A DNA stretch of 64,000 nucleotides from Brachyspira pilosicoli (GCF_036997485.1 NZ_JAWLPU010000001.1:682001-746000); one strand, 5' to 3'. Shown: positions 8,322 to 17,666, numbered from the stretch's first letter. Numbers and translations: made by a program. Notes: generated from the sequence alone by a model not told the origin.

Positions 8322-9422
8322 ATGCCAAATAATAACAATCAACATCAAAAGCCATTAATGGAAGAACTTTACAAAGAAGAATTAGAAATATTAAAAAGCA
8401 GAGATAAAAACCTAAAGCCAAAAAATTGGAAACTATCCCCTCAAGCTGTGAGAGATTTTATACTTGGCAAAGAGTTTGAAGACGGAACGATTATTAAAAA
8501 GAAGTTTTACGGAGACGATGCTTTAGTTGAAAGGGCAATAATAACTTTAGCAGGCAACAGAGGCTTAATGCTTGTAGGAGAACCGGGAACTGCAAAAACA
8601 ATGCTAAGCGAACTATTATCTGCAGCTATAAGCGGAAACAGCACTATCACAATACAAGGAACTGCAGGAACTAATGAAGATAATATAAAATATTCTTGGA
8701 ACTATGCTTTGCTATTTGCCAAAGGTCCTGTTGATGAAGCATTAATCCCTTCACCTATTTATACAGGTATGAGCAATGGATTTATAACAAGATTTGAAGA
8801 GATTACAAGATGCCCTATTGAAATACAAGACTCTTTAATAAGTATATTAAGTGATAAGATAATGAATATACCAGAACAAAATAGAGTATTATTTGCAAAT
8901 GCTGGTTTTAATGTAATAGCTACGGCAAATACAAGAGATAAGGGTATTAATGAAATGAGCAGTGCTTTGAAGAGAAGATTTAATTTTGAAACTGTTGAAC
9001 CTATAAAAGATATAAAATTAGAATCTGAAATAATAACTAATCAATGCGAAAGTTTATTTGAGCTTGCTAATATTGATATAAATATAGATTATGATGTGGT
9101 TAATGTACTTGCCACTACTTTTAATGAACTTAGAAACGGAATAAGCGAGGATAATACCAAACTTCAGGAGCTTAATTCTATAATGAGTACAGCTGAGGCG
9201 GTATCAGTTTATTATCAGTCGGCACTTCATTCATACTATTATGCCGATGGAAATATTAATATGTCTACAGTAGTAGAAAATCTTATTGGAAGCGTTGCAA
9301 AAGAAAACAGAGATGATATATCAAAACTTAGGCACTATTTTAATAATGCTGTAAAAATAAAAGCACAAAAATTCGGCCGCAGATGGCAGGAATATTATGA
9401 GAGCAGGAATATTATTAAATAA
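8322..9422 (+). CDS. MoxR/YehL-like AAA+ ATPase (AAA_5 family)
   Basis: A 366-residue AAA+ protein. Walker A is GEPGTAKT near residue 87. The Walker B region is FITRFEEITRCP, sensor 1 is VIATANTRDKG, and the arginine finger is in SSALKRRFNFETVEP. This is the MoxR/dynein-related class, chaperone-like ATPases that usually act with a VWA-domain partner encoded next door. No VWA gene is adjacent here: the next gene is an Fe-ADH homologue beyond a repeat, and the previous gene is divergent. It is an orphan in this window, so the target is unknown. Confidence 0.85.
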   Translation: MPNNNNQHQKPLMEELYKEELEILKSRDKNLKPKNWKLSPQAVRDFILGKEFEDGTIIKKKFYGDDALVERAIITLAGNRGLMLVGEPGTAKTMLSELLSAAISGNSTITIQGTAGTNEDNIKYSWNYALLFAKGPVDEALIPSPIYTGMSNGFITRFEEITRCPIEIQDSLISILSDKIMNIPEQNRVLFANAGFNVIATANTRDKGINEMSSALKRRFNFETVEPIKDIKLESEIITNQCESLFELANIDINIDYDVVNVLATTFNELRNGISEDNTKLQELNSIMSTAEAVSVYYQSALHSYYYADGNINMSTVVENLIGSVAKENRDDISKLRHYFNNAVKIKAQKFGRRWQEYYESRNIIK

Positions 9423-9462
9423 TTGAGTTTATATATAAAACTATATTCTAAGCTTTTATTTT

Positions 9463-9562
9463 AGGCTAAAAAATGCAGCCTTTTTGGTTCTTTGTGGCAC
9501 GCCGCAAGGGCACTTCCTTCGGTCGCAAAAGAACTGGGGTGCGGGGCAAAGCCCTGCAAACA
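9463..9562 (+). repeat. Type-1 hairpin repeat with one inserted unit
   Basis: AATGCAG, then a stem TTTTGGTTCTTT / AAAAGAACTGGGG, then GGGGCAAAGCCC followed by TGCAAA. Between the stem arms lies an insert (9502-9526) that begins CCGCAAGG and ends CGGTCGC, a relative of the units at 724 and 28614. A matching element without that insert is at 30705. A 62-codon frame crosses it, but this looks incidental. Confidence 0.75.
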
Positions 9563-9696
9563 AAAAACTCAAAAATATTTTCACAAACTACTAAATATTT
9601 ACTATATGCACAAAAAATAATATTTAATTTAAACAATAAACATACTTTTTCCGAGTATTAATACAGTAAAATTAATTTTTATTATGATGAGTAAAT

Positions 9697-10848
9697 ATGG
9701 CTATAATAGAGTTTAAACTACCAACAAAAATAAAATTCGGCGTTGATTCTATAGAATCTCTTCAGGAAACCATCAAACAATATGGCGGAAGAGTTGTTAT
9801 AGTAACAGATGGAAATTCTTTTAATCAAATAGGCGTAATAGATAAAATCGTTAGTAAATTAGAAGATAGTCTAATGAATGTTATGGTTTACTCTAAGGTT
9901 AATTCAAACTCAAACAGTGATGAATCGGATATTATAGCCAATTTAATAAGATACAGCAAAGCTGAATGCATAGTTGCTATAGGAGGCTTTAAAGTACAAA
10001 ATATAGCTAAAGGAGCTTCTGTTGTAGTTACTAATAGCGGTGAAGCTTCAGATTATGTATCAGGGCAGACTGTATATCATAAACCATTTCCATTAATATC
10101 TGTGCCTACAATACTCGGGTCTCTATCAGAGATTACTACAGGAATGTATTTAGTAGATAAATATGACGGAATATGCAAAGAATCAACAGATAAAAATATA
10201 TATGTTAGTGATTGTATAATAGACCCTGCATTATATACAACAGTGCCTGTAAAATATTCTATAAGCAGTGCTTTAAGTGTATTTGCCATGGCTTTTGATT
10301 TGTATATGAGTACTACTATAAATGAAATTAATGCTCCTATTATTAAAAATGCTATGAAGGTTAGTATAAAAGGACTAAGTAAGCTTATATTAGACAGCTC
10401 AAATGTAGACAATATATCAAATATAGCTATGGCTAATATGATGTGTGCTATGGCTGCCTCTAATGCCAATCTTGGTGCTTCAAGGGCTTTATCTATTGCT
10501 ATTAATAATATGTATAATGTTAATAAATCTATTATTGCTTCAATGCTTCTTCCGCATATTATGGAATATTATATACCTGTTGTACCTGATAAATATACTA
10601 TACTTGCAGACTTCATTAATGGAGTTGACCCAGAAATGACTCCTTTTGAAATAGCAAGCCAAAGCGGTGAATATATTAAAAAGCTTCTTCATGACCTAAA
10701 CTTGCCTCGAAGACTTAATGAAATAAATATAGACAGAAGTAAATTTAATGATGTTGCAGGTATAGCTCTAACTTATAGCGGTATGGACAAGTTGCCAAAA
10801 CCTATGGCTCATGATGCTATTACAACAATATTAGACCAAGCTTATTAA
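9697..10848 (+). CDS. Fe-ADH-family protein lacking metal ligands (pseudoenzyme candidate)
   Basis: A 383-residue protein with the full iron-alcohol dehydrogenase fold: N-terminal Rossmann-like half (KIKFGVDSIESL), a dinucleotide-loop region, and a helical C-terminal half. The usual GGGS(x)D cofactor loop is GGFKVQNIAK. The normal GMDALxHAxE helix reads ALSVFAMAFD, so the metal Asp and His become Ser and Met. The normal GAVHAMAHxxGxxYxxxHG helix reads GASRALSIAINNMYNVNKS, so all three histidines are lost. Flanking residues (LLPHIMEYY) are well kept. It is unlikely to be a metal-dependent dehydrogenase. Function is unknown. Confidence 0.82.
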   Translation: MAIIEFKLPTKIKFGVDSIESLQETIKQYGGRVVIVTDGNSFNQIGVIDKIVSKLEDSLMNVMVYSKVNSNSNSDESDIIANLIRYSKAECIVAIGGFKVQNIAKGASVVVTNSGEASDYVSGQTVYHKPFPLISVPTILGSLSEITTGMYLVDKYDGICKESTDKNIYVSDCIIDPALYTTVPVKYSISSALSVFAMAFDLYMSTTINEINAPIIKNAMKVSIKGLSKLILDSSNVDNISNIAMANMMCAMAASNANLGASRALSIAINNMYNVNKSIIASMLLPHIMEYYIPVVPDKYTILADFINGVDPEMTPFEIASQSGEYIKKLLHDLNLPRRLNEINIDRSKFNDVAGIALTYSGMDKLPKPMAHDAITTILDQAY

Positions 10849-10867
10849 AAATCAAATAATAAAAATT

Positions 10868-11761
10868 TTAATCATCACTCTTAGGTGAATATTTATGCGG
10901 GTGTTTGTGAAGATAGTCTATTAATTTTTTATTAGGCTTATAATTACTTACAGAAGGAAGCTCTTTATATTCTAAAAGTGTAGTATTATATTTCTCTGCA
11001 TATTTATTGTATGCAAGACATAATAAATATTCCAAATCAATAGTATCAAGCAAATTATAATGTATGAGAGAATCTATTGCTGTTTCATCTTTAGTGTCTA
11101 AGTAATAATTCCAAAGCAAAACGGCGGTATAGCCATTAACACCAAGCATATCGTCTCCCCTATCAATGCCGACATCTTTCTCTATTTTTTTTAATCCGCC
11201 GGTATATCCCAAATCCTTTAACACAAAACGTAAATCTATCTGAGCGCATTTTATTTTTGTATTAAAATACCTCTCCAAAAATGGTATATCAAAACAAGAA
11301 CCATTAAAAGTAACAACAATGGAATAATTTTTTATGTAATCTAAAAAATCTCTTTCATTTTTGCCATGAACAAATACCTGCATATCCTTGCCGTCATAAC
11401 ATCCTATCACTGTAACATAAGACTTTGCAGGCTTCATACCTGTAGTTTCTATATCCAAAAAAACAACCCTATCCATAAACATAGGATAAAGTCTATATAA
11501 TATTTGATTTGGAAACTTCTTTAAAAAATAATCATAATTTTTTGAGTTTAAATTATATATAGATTTTGGAAGCTCATCTTTTAAAGCTTCTCTTATAGAA
11601 TTAGGCATAGCATAATAATTAATATTTTTTATTACACTTTGCCAATCTGTTAAACCTTCTTCCCAGAGTAAAGCTTCTTTTTTAGGACCAATACCGCTTA
11701 TATGCTGATAAGTATTAGTAATTAAATCTATTATATTATTTTCTTTTCCATTTAACGCCAT
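10868..11761 (-). CDS. YprB-like RNase H-fold exonuclease
   Basis: A 297-residue protein. A helix-hairpin-helix-like start (HISGIGPKKEALLWEEGL) is followed by a DEDD exonuclease domain. FLDIETTG gives the first Asp and Glu, VVTFNGSCFDIPFLERYF the second Asp, and YNLLDTIDLEYLL the last. This is the ribonuclease H-like YprB family; substrate in vivo is unproven. Its start lies 26 bases inside the 3' end of cysS, so the two are cotranscribed. It converges with the Fe-ADH gene, separated by only 19 bases. Confidence 0.85.
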   Translation of the reverse strand: MALNGKENNIIDLITNTYQHISGIGPKKEALLWEEGLTDWQSVIKNINYYAMPNSIREALKDELPKSIYNLNSKNYDYFLKKFPNQILYRLYPMFMDRVVFLDIETTGMKPAKSYVTVIGCYDGKDMQVFVHGKNERDFLDYIKNYSIVVTFNGSCFDIPFLERYFNTKIKCAQIDLRFVLKDLGYTGGLKKIEKDVGIDRGDDMLGVNGYTAVLLWNYYLDTKDETAIDSLIHYNLLDTIDLEYLLCLAYNKYAEKYNTTLLEYKELPSVSNYKPNKKLIDYLHKHPHKYSPKSDD

Positions 11762-13145
11762 TTGGTGTATCCATTATCTCTATTCCCATACTGTTAAGCT
11801 CATCTCTTATCTCATCTGCTCTTTTATAATTCTTCTCTTTTTTAGCTAAAGTACGTTCTTCTATGAGTTTATTAATTTTCTCTTCATCTTCGCTTTCTAT
11901 TTCTTTTTCACCATTCATATTAAAACAATTTATTATATTATTTACTCTATCTATAAACTTCATTATAGCATCTCTTGAACTAACATTAATAGAATCAAAA
12001 GAAATATTTATGCTCTTTATAAAACTAAAAAATACTCCCAAAGCCTCAGAAACATTTAAATCATCATAAATAGATTCAAAGAAATTTTTATTAGCCTCTT
12101 CAAGTTCTTTCATTACAGCACTATCATCAGCATCAGTTTTATTAATGTCTTTGAGTCTAAATATAAGGTCATTAACTCTGTCTATTGCACTTTGAGATTG
12201 ATTAATGCCTTCTATAGTAAAGTTTAATTGTTTTCTGTAATGAGAGTTCATAAGCGAATATCTTATAGCCTCAGCAGATAAACCTTTATTAAGCAAATCT
12301 CTAAGAGTATAGAAATTTCCTTTAGATTTTGACATCTTCTCACCATCAACAATTAAATGCTCGCAGTGAAGCCAATAGTTAACAAACTTCTCATTAAAAG
12401 CAGCCTCATTCTGTGCTATTTCATTTTCATGATGAGGAAATTTATTATCAACTCCTCCCGTATGTATATCAAAATGCTTGCCCAAATATTTACAGCTCAT
12501 AGCAGAACATTCTATATGCCAGCCGGGTCTGCCTTTTCCAAAAGGAGAATCCCAATAAACATCGCCGTCTTCTTCTGTATATGCTTTCCAAAGTACAAAG
12601 TCGCTTGCATTTTCTTTATCATATTCATCGCTTGAAACTCTTCCTGAAGCTCCCTCTTTTAATTCCTGCTTATCAAGGTTAGCTAATTCACCATACTCTG
12701 GAAATGTGCTTATTTTAAAATATATAGAACCATCTGCCTCATAAGTATGACCATTTTTTTCTAAAAGTTGTATGATATCTATCATCTCTTTTATATGCTC
12801 TGTAGCAGAAGGGTTTACTGTTGCAGGTTTTATCCTCAAAGTTTTTATATCTTCAAAAAAAGCCTCTTTATATTTTTTTGTATATTCATTTAATGATATA
12901 TGATTTTCTTTTGAGTTTCTTATGGTTTTATCATCAACATCTGTTAAGTTCATTACTAACTTTACATTATATCCATAATCTTCTAAAACTCTTCTTACTA
13001 AATCACTAAATATATAAGCTCTAAAATTACCAATATGAGCATAATTATAAACAGTAGGTCCGCAAGAATACATTCCCACTTCTTTATCATTCATAGGTTT
13101 AAACTCTTCTTTTTGCCTCGTTAATGAATTATAAAATTTAATCAT
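11736..13145 (-). CDS. cysS: Cysteinyl-tRNA synthetase
   Basis: A 469-residue class I aminoacyl-tRNA synthetase of normal length that charges tRNA-Cys. The HIGH motif is YAHIGN, the KMSKS motif is EKMSKSKGN. Zinc ligands are in MYSCGPTVYNYAH, WHIECSAM and HHENEIAQ. The C-terminal anticodon-binding domain ends with KRADEIRDELNSMGIEIMD. The ATG has an AAGGAA site. It overlaps the following exonuclease gene by 26 bases. Confidence 0.98.
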   Translation of the reverse strand: MIKFYNSLTRQKEEFKPMNDKEVGMYSCGPTVYNYAHIGNFRAYIFSDLVRRVLEDYGYNVKLVMNLTDVDDKTIRNSKENHISLNEYTKKYKEAFFEDIKTLRIKPATVNPSATEHIKEMIDIIQLLEKNGHTYEADGSIYFKISTFPEYGELANLDKQELKEGASGRVSSDEYDKENASDFVLWKAYTEEDGDVYWDSPFGKGRPGWHIECSAMSCKYLGKHFDIHTGGVDNKFPHHENEIAQNEAAFNEKFVNYWLHCEHLIVDGEKMSKSKGNFYTLRDLLNKGLSAEAIRYSLMNSHYRKQLNFTIEGINQSQSAIDRVNDLIFRLKDINKTDADDSAVMKELEEANKNFFESIYDDLNVSEALGVFFSFIKSINISFDSINVSSRDAIMKFIDRVNNIINCFNMNGEKEIESEDEEKINKLIEERTLAKKEKNYKRADEIRDELNSMGIEIMDTPNGVKWKRK

Positions 13146-13310
13146 AAAAAATTATTTCCTTAAAGAAAAATACATTTCACAAAAATATTTCTAACATTTT
13201 ACTTAAAAGACTCTATTTGTCAAGGTTTTTATAGGGTATTTTTACAAACTTATATAATTTCAATAATTGAAACAATACTGTCAAATTAAGAAAAAATCCA
13301 ATTTTTGCTC

Positions 13311-13339
13311 TTGACTTTTTTTATAGCCTATTATAAAAT
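13311..13339 (+). promoter_or_regulatory. Promoter of tRNA-Met
   Basis: TTGACT at 13311-13316, a 17-base spacer, then TAAAAT at 13334-13339, about 28 bases before the tRNA. Confidence 0.6.
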
Positions 13340-13367
13340 AGAATAATCAAAACAAATAAAAATATAG

Positions 13368-13441
13368 GGGCCAGTAGCTCAGTCGGTTAGAGCAGATGAC
13401 TCATAATCATCGGGTCCGGGGTTCAAGTCCCTGCTGGCCCA
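13368..13441 (+). tRNA. tRNA-Met (CAT), elongator type
   Basis: A 74-base cloverleaf. The acceptor stem GGGCCAG pairs with CTGGCCC, with discriminator A. The anticodon stem GATGA/TCATC holds loop CTCATAA, anticodon CAT. The T arm has TTCAAGT. The anticodon stem lacks the three G-C pairs of initiator tRNA, and the acceptor is fully paired, so elongator Met is favoured over fMet; lysidine-type tRNA-Ile is less likely. CCA is not encoded. Confidence 0.93.
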
Positions 13442-13469
13442 CTTATTTCCCCTTAAAAATCACTAAATC

Positions 13470-14675
13470 TCACATATTAGCAAAGAAAAATGGTAAAACA
13501 AAACATATAATTAAAAACCATACTAAATAAACATAAATAAATATCATATTCTTAGTATTGTCTATACATATATCTTTCATCACAATACACTCTTCAAATG
13601 AAATCTTAAATGTTTTTACAACGTTAATCGCAATGTAAATAAGATGCGCTAAAAATAATATACAATTTATTAAAAGTATAAACTTACTCATAGAAAAACC
13701 ATAAGCTATTATCCTATACAAAACACTGCTAAATACAATCAAATCCAATAACGATATAGAAATTACTGATAAACAATATATTATCTTAGTTAATATAGTA
13801 GCCTTTTTATCTAATCTTGTAAAAAAAAGATTTATCATCATAAGAGAAAGTGCTATATTATAAACTACAAAACTAACTGTATTTGTATAAGGTCTAAGCT
13901 CTGCAGATAATAATAAAATAAAAAATATAAATATAATTATCAAGCTAAATATCATAATCATTCTTGATAAATATATTGATATAATAGACTTAGTTTTTTT
14001 GTATAAGAAATAAGATACAAATAAAGATAGGCTATACAAAAATATTATTAAAGAAATGGCAATTTTTGCAAATATAAATCCAGCCTCATCATAAGAATAA
14101 ATTAATGAAGCTAAAGAAGCACCCACTATAAAAATAGAAAAATACGCTATTGAAATTAAAACGCTGCTTGCAGTATTAATGATAAAAAGCCAAGAGAGAG
14201 TTTCACCAACCATAGTAAAAAACTCAGCTATATTTTGTGTATCTTTCAAATTAAAATTAATATAAGAAATAATCATTATAATAAAAAATATAAAAGGCAC
14301 AAATACTAAATTATTTATAATGATATAAAAATCTTCAGAATCATACGGCGGCATTGCAACATAATTAAAAATGAAATGAAAAGAAAATAGCAAAAGGCTT
14401 ATTAGCAAAAATGATAAAAAGCTCATCAGTATTATTTTAATTCTTAATACATCTGTATGAAATAATATACTAAAGCAAAATAAATAAAAAAATAAAAATG
14501 GATAGCCTTTTATAATAAATAAAAGTAAAGTTTCTGATTCTATTATATCAATACTAAAAAGATATATGTATAACGGCACATTTGAAAATAGTATTGCAAA
14601 TATACTAAGTAATATTTTTAAGTTTTTATTTAGAGTGATGTCAGTATTTATTATATTTAAAATTTTTTTATACAT
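13470..14675 (-). CDS. Polytopic membrane protein (possibly DUF4153)
   Basis: A roughly 400-residue protein with about ten to twelve membrane helices and very short loops. The longest loop is near residues 105-125 (NYVAMPPYDSEDF). The layout resembles DUF4153 membrane proteins of unknown function, but I cannot confirm this by motif. The frame is open to 14720; ATG at 14675 (GGAAACA before it) or 14684 are better starts than the upstream codon. The gene is alone on the minus strand, between tRNA-Met and the ECF-like gene. No transport motif was recognised. Confidence 0.7.
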   Translation of the reverse strand: MYKKILNIINTDITLNKNLKILLSIFAILFSNVPLYIYLFSIDIIESETLLLFIIKGYPFLFFYLFCFSILFHTDVLRIKIILMSFLSFLLISLLLFSFHFIFNYVAMPPYDSEDFYIIINNLVFVPFIFFIIMIISYINFNLKDTQNIAEFFTMVGETLSWLFIINTASSVLISIAYFSIFIVGASLASLIYSYDEAGFIFAKIAISLIIFLYSLSLFVSYFLYKKTKSIISIYLSRMIMIFSLIIIFIFFILLLSAELRPYTNTVSFVVYNIALSLMMINLFFTRLDKKATILTKIIYCLSVISISLLDLIVFSSVLYRIIAYGFSMSKFILLINCILFLAHLIYIAINVVKTFKISFEECIVMKDICIDNTKNMIFIYVYLVWFLIICFVLPFFFANM

Positions 14676-14889
14676 TGTTTCCATAGACAAATATATTATA
14701 TTATAAACAAAAAAATTCAATTGATAATATTTTTAGTATATTAATAAAAATTTTTAAGTTTATCAATCTTGAGTTTTTCAATAAAATAAAAATTGAAAAA
14801 ATTCAATCACTTTACTATATTTAAAAAAACTCTATATTATGATATATTATTTATAACTTAAAACAAAAAACAATTTAAGGAATAATGCT

Positions 14890-15390
14890 ATGATTGGTAG
14901 TTTGTCTATAAAAAAAATAAAATCAGAAAGTTTAATTCTTATATCTTTAATAGCTGTAAGTATAATATCTCCTATTGCTGTACACTTTGTAGGACTTAAA
15001 GGCACAGAATTTCTTCCTATATTTTTTGCTTTATCTATAGGCACTTTTATTTTAAACCCAATTTACTTAATAGCTCTTTCAATATTCTCACCAATTTTAA
15101 ACTATTTAATATTTCAAATGCCGAATATACCTGTTTTGTATTTTTTAATGTTTGAAGGAATAGTTTATTCTTTGCTAATATCAGCTATTAAACATTTTTT
15201 TAAAAATAGTAATTATGTTATTGTGTTATCTATTCTATCTTTTATTGCATCAAGATTTTCATCTATTTTGCTTTTAAATATTTTTAATTATGATATGTGG
15301 TTTAATTCTTTAATTAATAGCTATAAAGGAATAATTCTAAACTCTATCTATATAGCTTTAACATATATTATAATAAATAAAAAAAGGTAA
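14890..15390 (+). CDS. ECF transporter S component-like membrane protein
   Basis: A 166-residue protein with about five or six membrane helices. The segment HFVGLKGTEFLPIFFALSIG, followed by ILNPIYLIALSIFSPILNYL and MPNIPVLYFLMFEG, matches the pattern of ECF S components (a small-residue first helix, G-x-x-LP loop, then a proline-rich pair of helices). S components bind a vitamin or similar ligand and work with a shared EcfA/EcfT module. No EcfA ATPase is in the window. The ligand is unknown. AAGG precedes the ATG by 9 bases. A ComF-like frame begins at the stop codon. Confidence 0.7.
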   Translation: MIGSLSIKKIKSESLILISLIAVSIISPIAVHFVGLKGTEFLPIFFALSIGTFILNPIYLIALSIFSPILNYLIFQMPNIPVLYFLMFEGIVYSLLISAIKHFFKNSNYVIVLSILSFIASRFSSILLLNIFNYDMWFNSLINSYKGIILNSIYIALTYIIINKKR

Positions 15391-15395
15391 TAAAT

Positions 15396-15914
15396 ATTTT
15401 TAAACCATACAAAACTTTTTATTTAAATGATATAAAATGCTCAGCACTTGGAGATTTAGATTTAGAGCTTGGAGATGAACTTAGAGCATTTAAAAAAGGC
15501 AATATAAATAATACTCCTCTAATATTTGAAAGTTTTTTTAATTGCTATAAATATTTAAATATAAATTTTGATTTGCTTTTATATGTGCCGTCAAATAAAA
15601 ATAATAATGTTATGAATTTTTTTGCTGACACCATATCAAAAACACTCAATATAAAAAAATCTGATGATATTCTATTAAATAAAAACATAAAAGAGCAAAA
15701 ATTTTTAGAAACATTAAAAGAAAGAGAAGATAATATAAAAGATGCATTCACCATCAAAAATATAGAAAATCTTCAAAACAAAAGACTTCTTATTATAGAT
15801 GATGTTTATGCATCAGGAGCTACATTAAAAGAGCTTATAAAATTATTAAAAGAATATAATTTAAATAGCAGTATAGAAATAATAGTATTTTGTTATAGAA
15901 ACCATTATTTATAA
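15396..15914 (+). CDS. ComF-like phosphoribosyltransferase, no canonical start
   Basis: The PRPP-binding motif LLIIDDVYASGATLKEL and the preceding FDLLLYVPSNK identify a short ComF/PRT-family protein; the N-terminal zinc finger of full ComF is absent. Family-like sequence (LELGDELRAFKKGN) extends upstream to about 15400, but between the in-frame stop at 15378 and TTG at 15573 there is no ATG, GTG or TTG. An AAAGG site (15383-15387) sits 8 bases before an ATT codon at 15396, taken here as a possible start. Starting at 15573 would remove conserved sequence. A run of seven A's (15379-15385) could also allow slippage from the preceding gene. Confidence 0.7.
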   Translation: MFKPYKTFYLNDIKCSALGDLDLELGDELRAFKKGNINNTPLIFESFFNCYKYLNINFDLLLYVPSNKNNNVMNFFADTISKTLNIKKSDDILLNKNIKEQKFLETLKEREDNIKDAFTIKNIENLQNKRLLIIDDVYASGATLKELIKLLKEYNLNSSIEIIVFCYRNHYL

Positions 15915-17353
15915 TTTAATTCATGAGCATAAGCCATTTTAAACATAGAAGCTTCATCAAACTGCTTAGCTATAAACTGTATACCTATAGGCATATTATT
16001 TTTATCATAACCGCAAGGCACACTCATAGCAGGAAGACCAACTAAGTTAATGTTTGAAGCATAACTATCTGCTAAGAAACCTAAAGCACTGTCTGTTTGG
16101 TCTCTTGTACCTAAAAGACCTGCAGTTATAGGTGAAGTAGGAGATATTATGATATCAACATTTTTGAATGCATTGTCGAAGTCCATTTGCATTAACTTTC
16201 TCACCTTTAGGGCATGCTGATAATGGCTGTAGAAGAATTTTTTACCAGTCATTAAAGTACCAAATAATATTCTTGCTCTAGTTTCAAAAGCAAGCCCCGC
16301 ACTTCTTGAAGCATAATAATATTCATCTAAATTAAAATCGCCTTTAGGGTGATAACCATATCTTATACCGTCATATCTACCCATATTAGAAGCAACCTCA
16401 ACCGCCATAACCGCAGTATAAACCCTTGAACCATATTTAGCATTAGGCAAAGATATATCTACTATCTCAGCACCCTGAGCTTTAAGATTATCTATAGCCT
16501 TCATTACATTCTCTCTCACTTCATTATTTAACAAATCAGTTTCATAATACTCTTTAGCAAGGCCAATTCTCATGCCCTTAACATTTCCGTCTAATAAAGA
16601 ATTATAATCAGGTACAGGTATGTTTAAAGTAGTAGATTCTTTAGGGTCAAAACCAGCAATAATCTTAGTCATTAAAGCAGCATCTTTAACATCTTTAGCA
16701 AGAGGACCAACTTGGTCTAAACTGCTCGCCATAGCCACACATCCAAGTCTTGGAACTCTTCCATAAGTAGGCTTAACCCCAACTATACCGCAGAAAGAAG
16801 CAGGCTGTCTGATAGAACCGCCTGTATCGCTTCCTAAAGCACCAAAAGCAAAATTAGCAGCAACCGCAGCAGCAGAACCGCCTGAAGAACCGCCTGGAAC
16901 ATGCTTTCTATTAACAGGGTTTCTTGTAATTCCATAATTAGAAGTTTCTGTAGTACCGCCCATGGCAAACTCGTCCATGTTAGTTCTTCCTATTATAATA
17001 GCACCATTGTCTATTAATCTCTGAACTGTAGGAGCTGTGTATGGAGCTTTGTAGCCTTCAAGCATCTTTGAAGAAGCTGTCATTAAATGGTCTTTATAAC
17101 ATAAATTATCTTTAATAGCTAAAGGAACTCCAAGAAGAGGTAAGTCTTCACCTTTATTAATTCTCTCTTGTGCTTTTTTTGCTTGTTCTATTGCTTCATC
17201 TTTAAAAATTTCTAAATAAGCATATATTTTATCTTCTCTTTTATCATCTTCTTCTATTTTCTTTATAATAGATTCTGTTAAACTAACAGCATCTATTTCT
17301 TTATTTTTTAATTTCTCTCTTATTTGAATTATACTCAATTCATTTAAATCCAT
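15905..17353 (-). CDS. gatA: Glutamyl-tRNA(Gln) amidotransferase subunit A
   Basis: A 482-residue amidase-signature enzyme. The Lys of the Ser-cisSer-Lys triad is in GVPLAIKDNLCY, the cis-Ser in PGGSSGGSAAAVA and the nucleophile in GSDTGGSIRQPASF. GatA releases ammonia from glutamine for transamidation of misacylated tRNA. The frame is open 27 codons further upstream, but ATG at 17353 has an AAGAGG site and gives the standard N-terminus (MDLNELSIIQIREKL). gatB and gatC are not next to it. It overlaps the convergent ComF-like gene by 10 bases. Confidence 0.97.
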   Translation of the reverse strand: MDLNELSIIQIREKLKNKEIDAVSLTESIIKKIEEDDKREDKIYAYLEIFKDEAIEQAKKAQERINKGEDLPLLGVPLAIKDNLCYKDHLMTASSKMLEGYKAPYTAPTVQRLIDNGAIIIGRTNMDEFAMGGTTETSNYGITRNPVNRKHVPGGSSGGSAAAVAANFAFGALGSDTGGSIRQPASFCGIVGVKPTYGRVPRLGCVAMASSLDQVGPLAKDVKDAALMTKIIAGFDPKESTTLNIPVPDYNSLLDGNVKGMRIGLAKEYYETDLLNNEVRENVMKAIDNLKAQGAEIVDISLPNAKYGSRVYTAVMAVEVASNMGRYDGIRYGYHPKGDFNLDEYYYASRSAGLAFETRARILFGTLMTGKKFFYSHYQHALKVRKLMQMDFDNAFKNVDIIISPTSPITAGLLGTRDQTDSALGFLADSYASNINLVGLPAMSVPCGYDKNNMPIGIQFIAKQFDEASMFKMAYAHELNYK

Positions 17354-17624
17354 TGTAGGAAACCTCTTAAATAAATAATAAATTTTGAGTTTCATTATAT
17401 CATATATATATTTTTTTGCAAAAACTATACACAATAAAATATTTGAATTGTTATTTAAGTGTTTAATAACCCTTAAATAATTTTCTAATCAATGTATTTA
17501 ACAATTTTTTTATTTTTTATAAATATTTAGTAGCAATTATATTCTATACTCATTTTAGAGAAATATGTGAAAGGCTTAATTTTTAAACAAAACATATTTA
17601 AAGGATTAATAAAAATATAATATA

Positions 17625-17658
17625 AAATAGGGTATAATATTTTATTTATACCCTATTT
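17625..17658 (-). terminator. Hairpin terminator after the NhaC gene
   Basis: Arms 17625-17636 and 17647-17658 are a perfect 12-bp inverted repeat (AAATAGGGTATA) around a 10-base loop. It lies 8 bases past the minus-strand stop of the NhaC-family gene, and the minus-strand sequence after it is T-rich. Confidence 0.8.
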
Positions 17659-17666
17659 CATAATTA

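Noticed and set aside
9473-9661. 62-codon frame across the type-1 repeat
   Set aside because: It begins inside the hairpin element, has no ribosome site, and its sequence is explained by the repeat.
10077-10469. 130-codon minus-strand frame inside the Fe-ADH homologue
   Set aside because: Antisense to a full-length conserved protein, with no ribosome site or family likeness.
13368-13441. CAT tRNA as initiator or lysidine tRNA-Ile
   Set aside because: The acceptor stem is fully paired and the anticodon stem lacks three G-C pairs, so it is not initiator; overall sequence fits elongator Met better than tRNA-Ile.
13368-13470. tRNA-Met as an attachment site of a mobile element
   Set aside because: No integrase, no repeat of the tRNA 3' end nearby, and flanking genes are ordinary.
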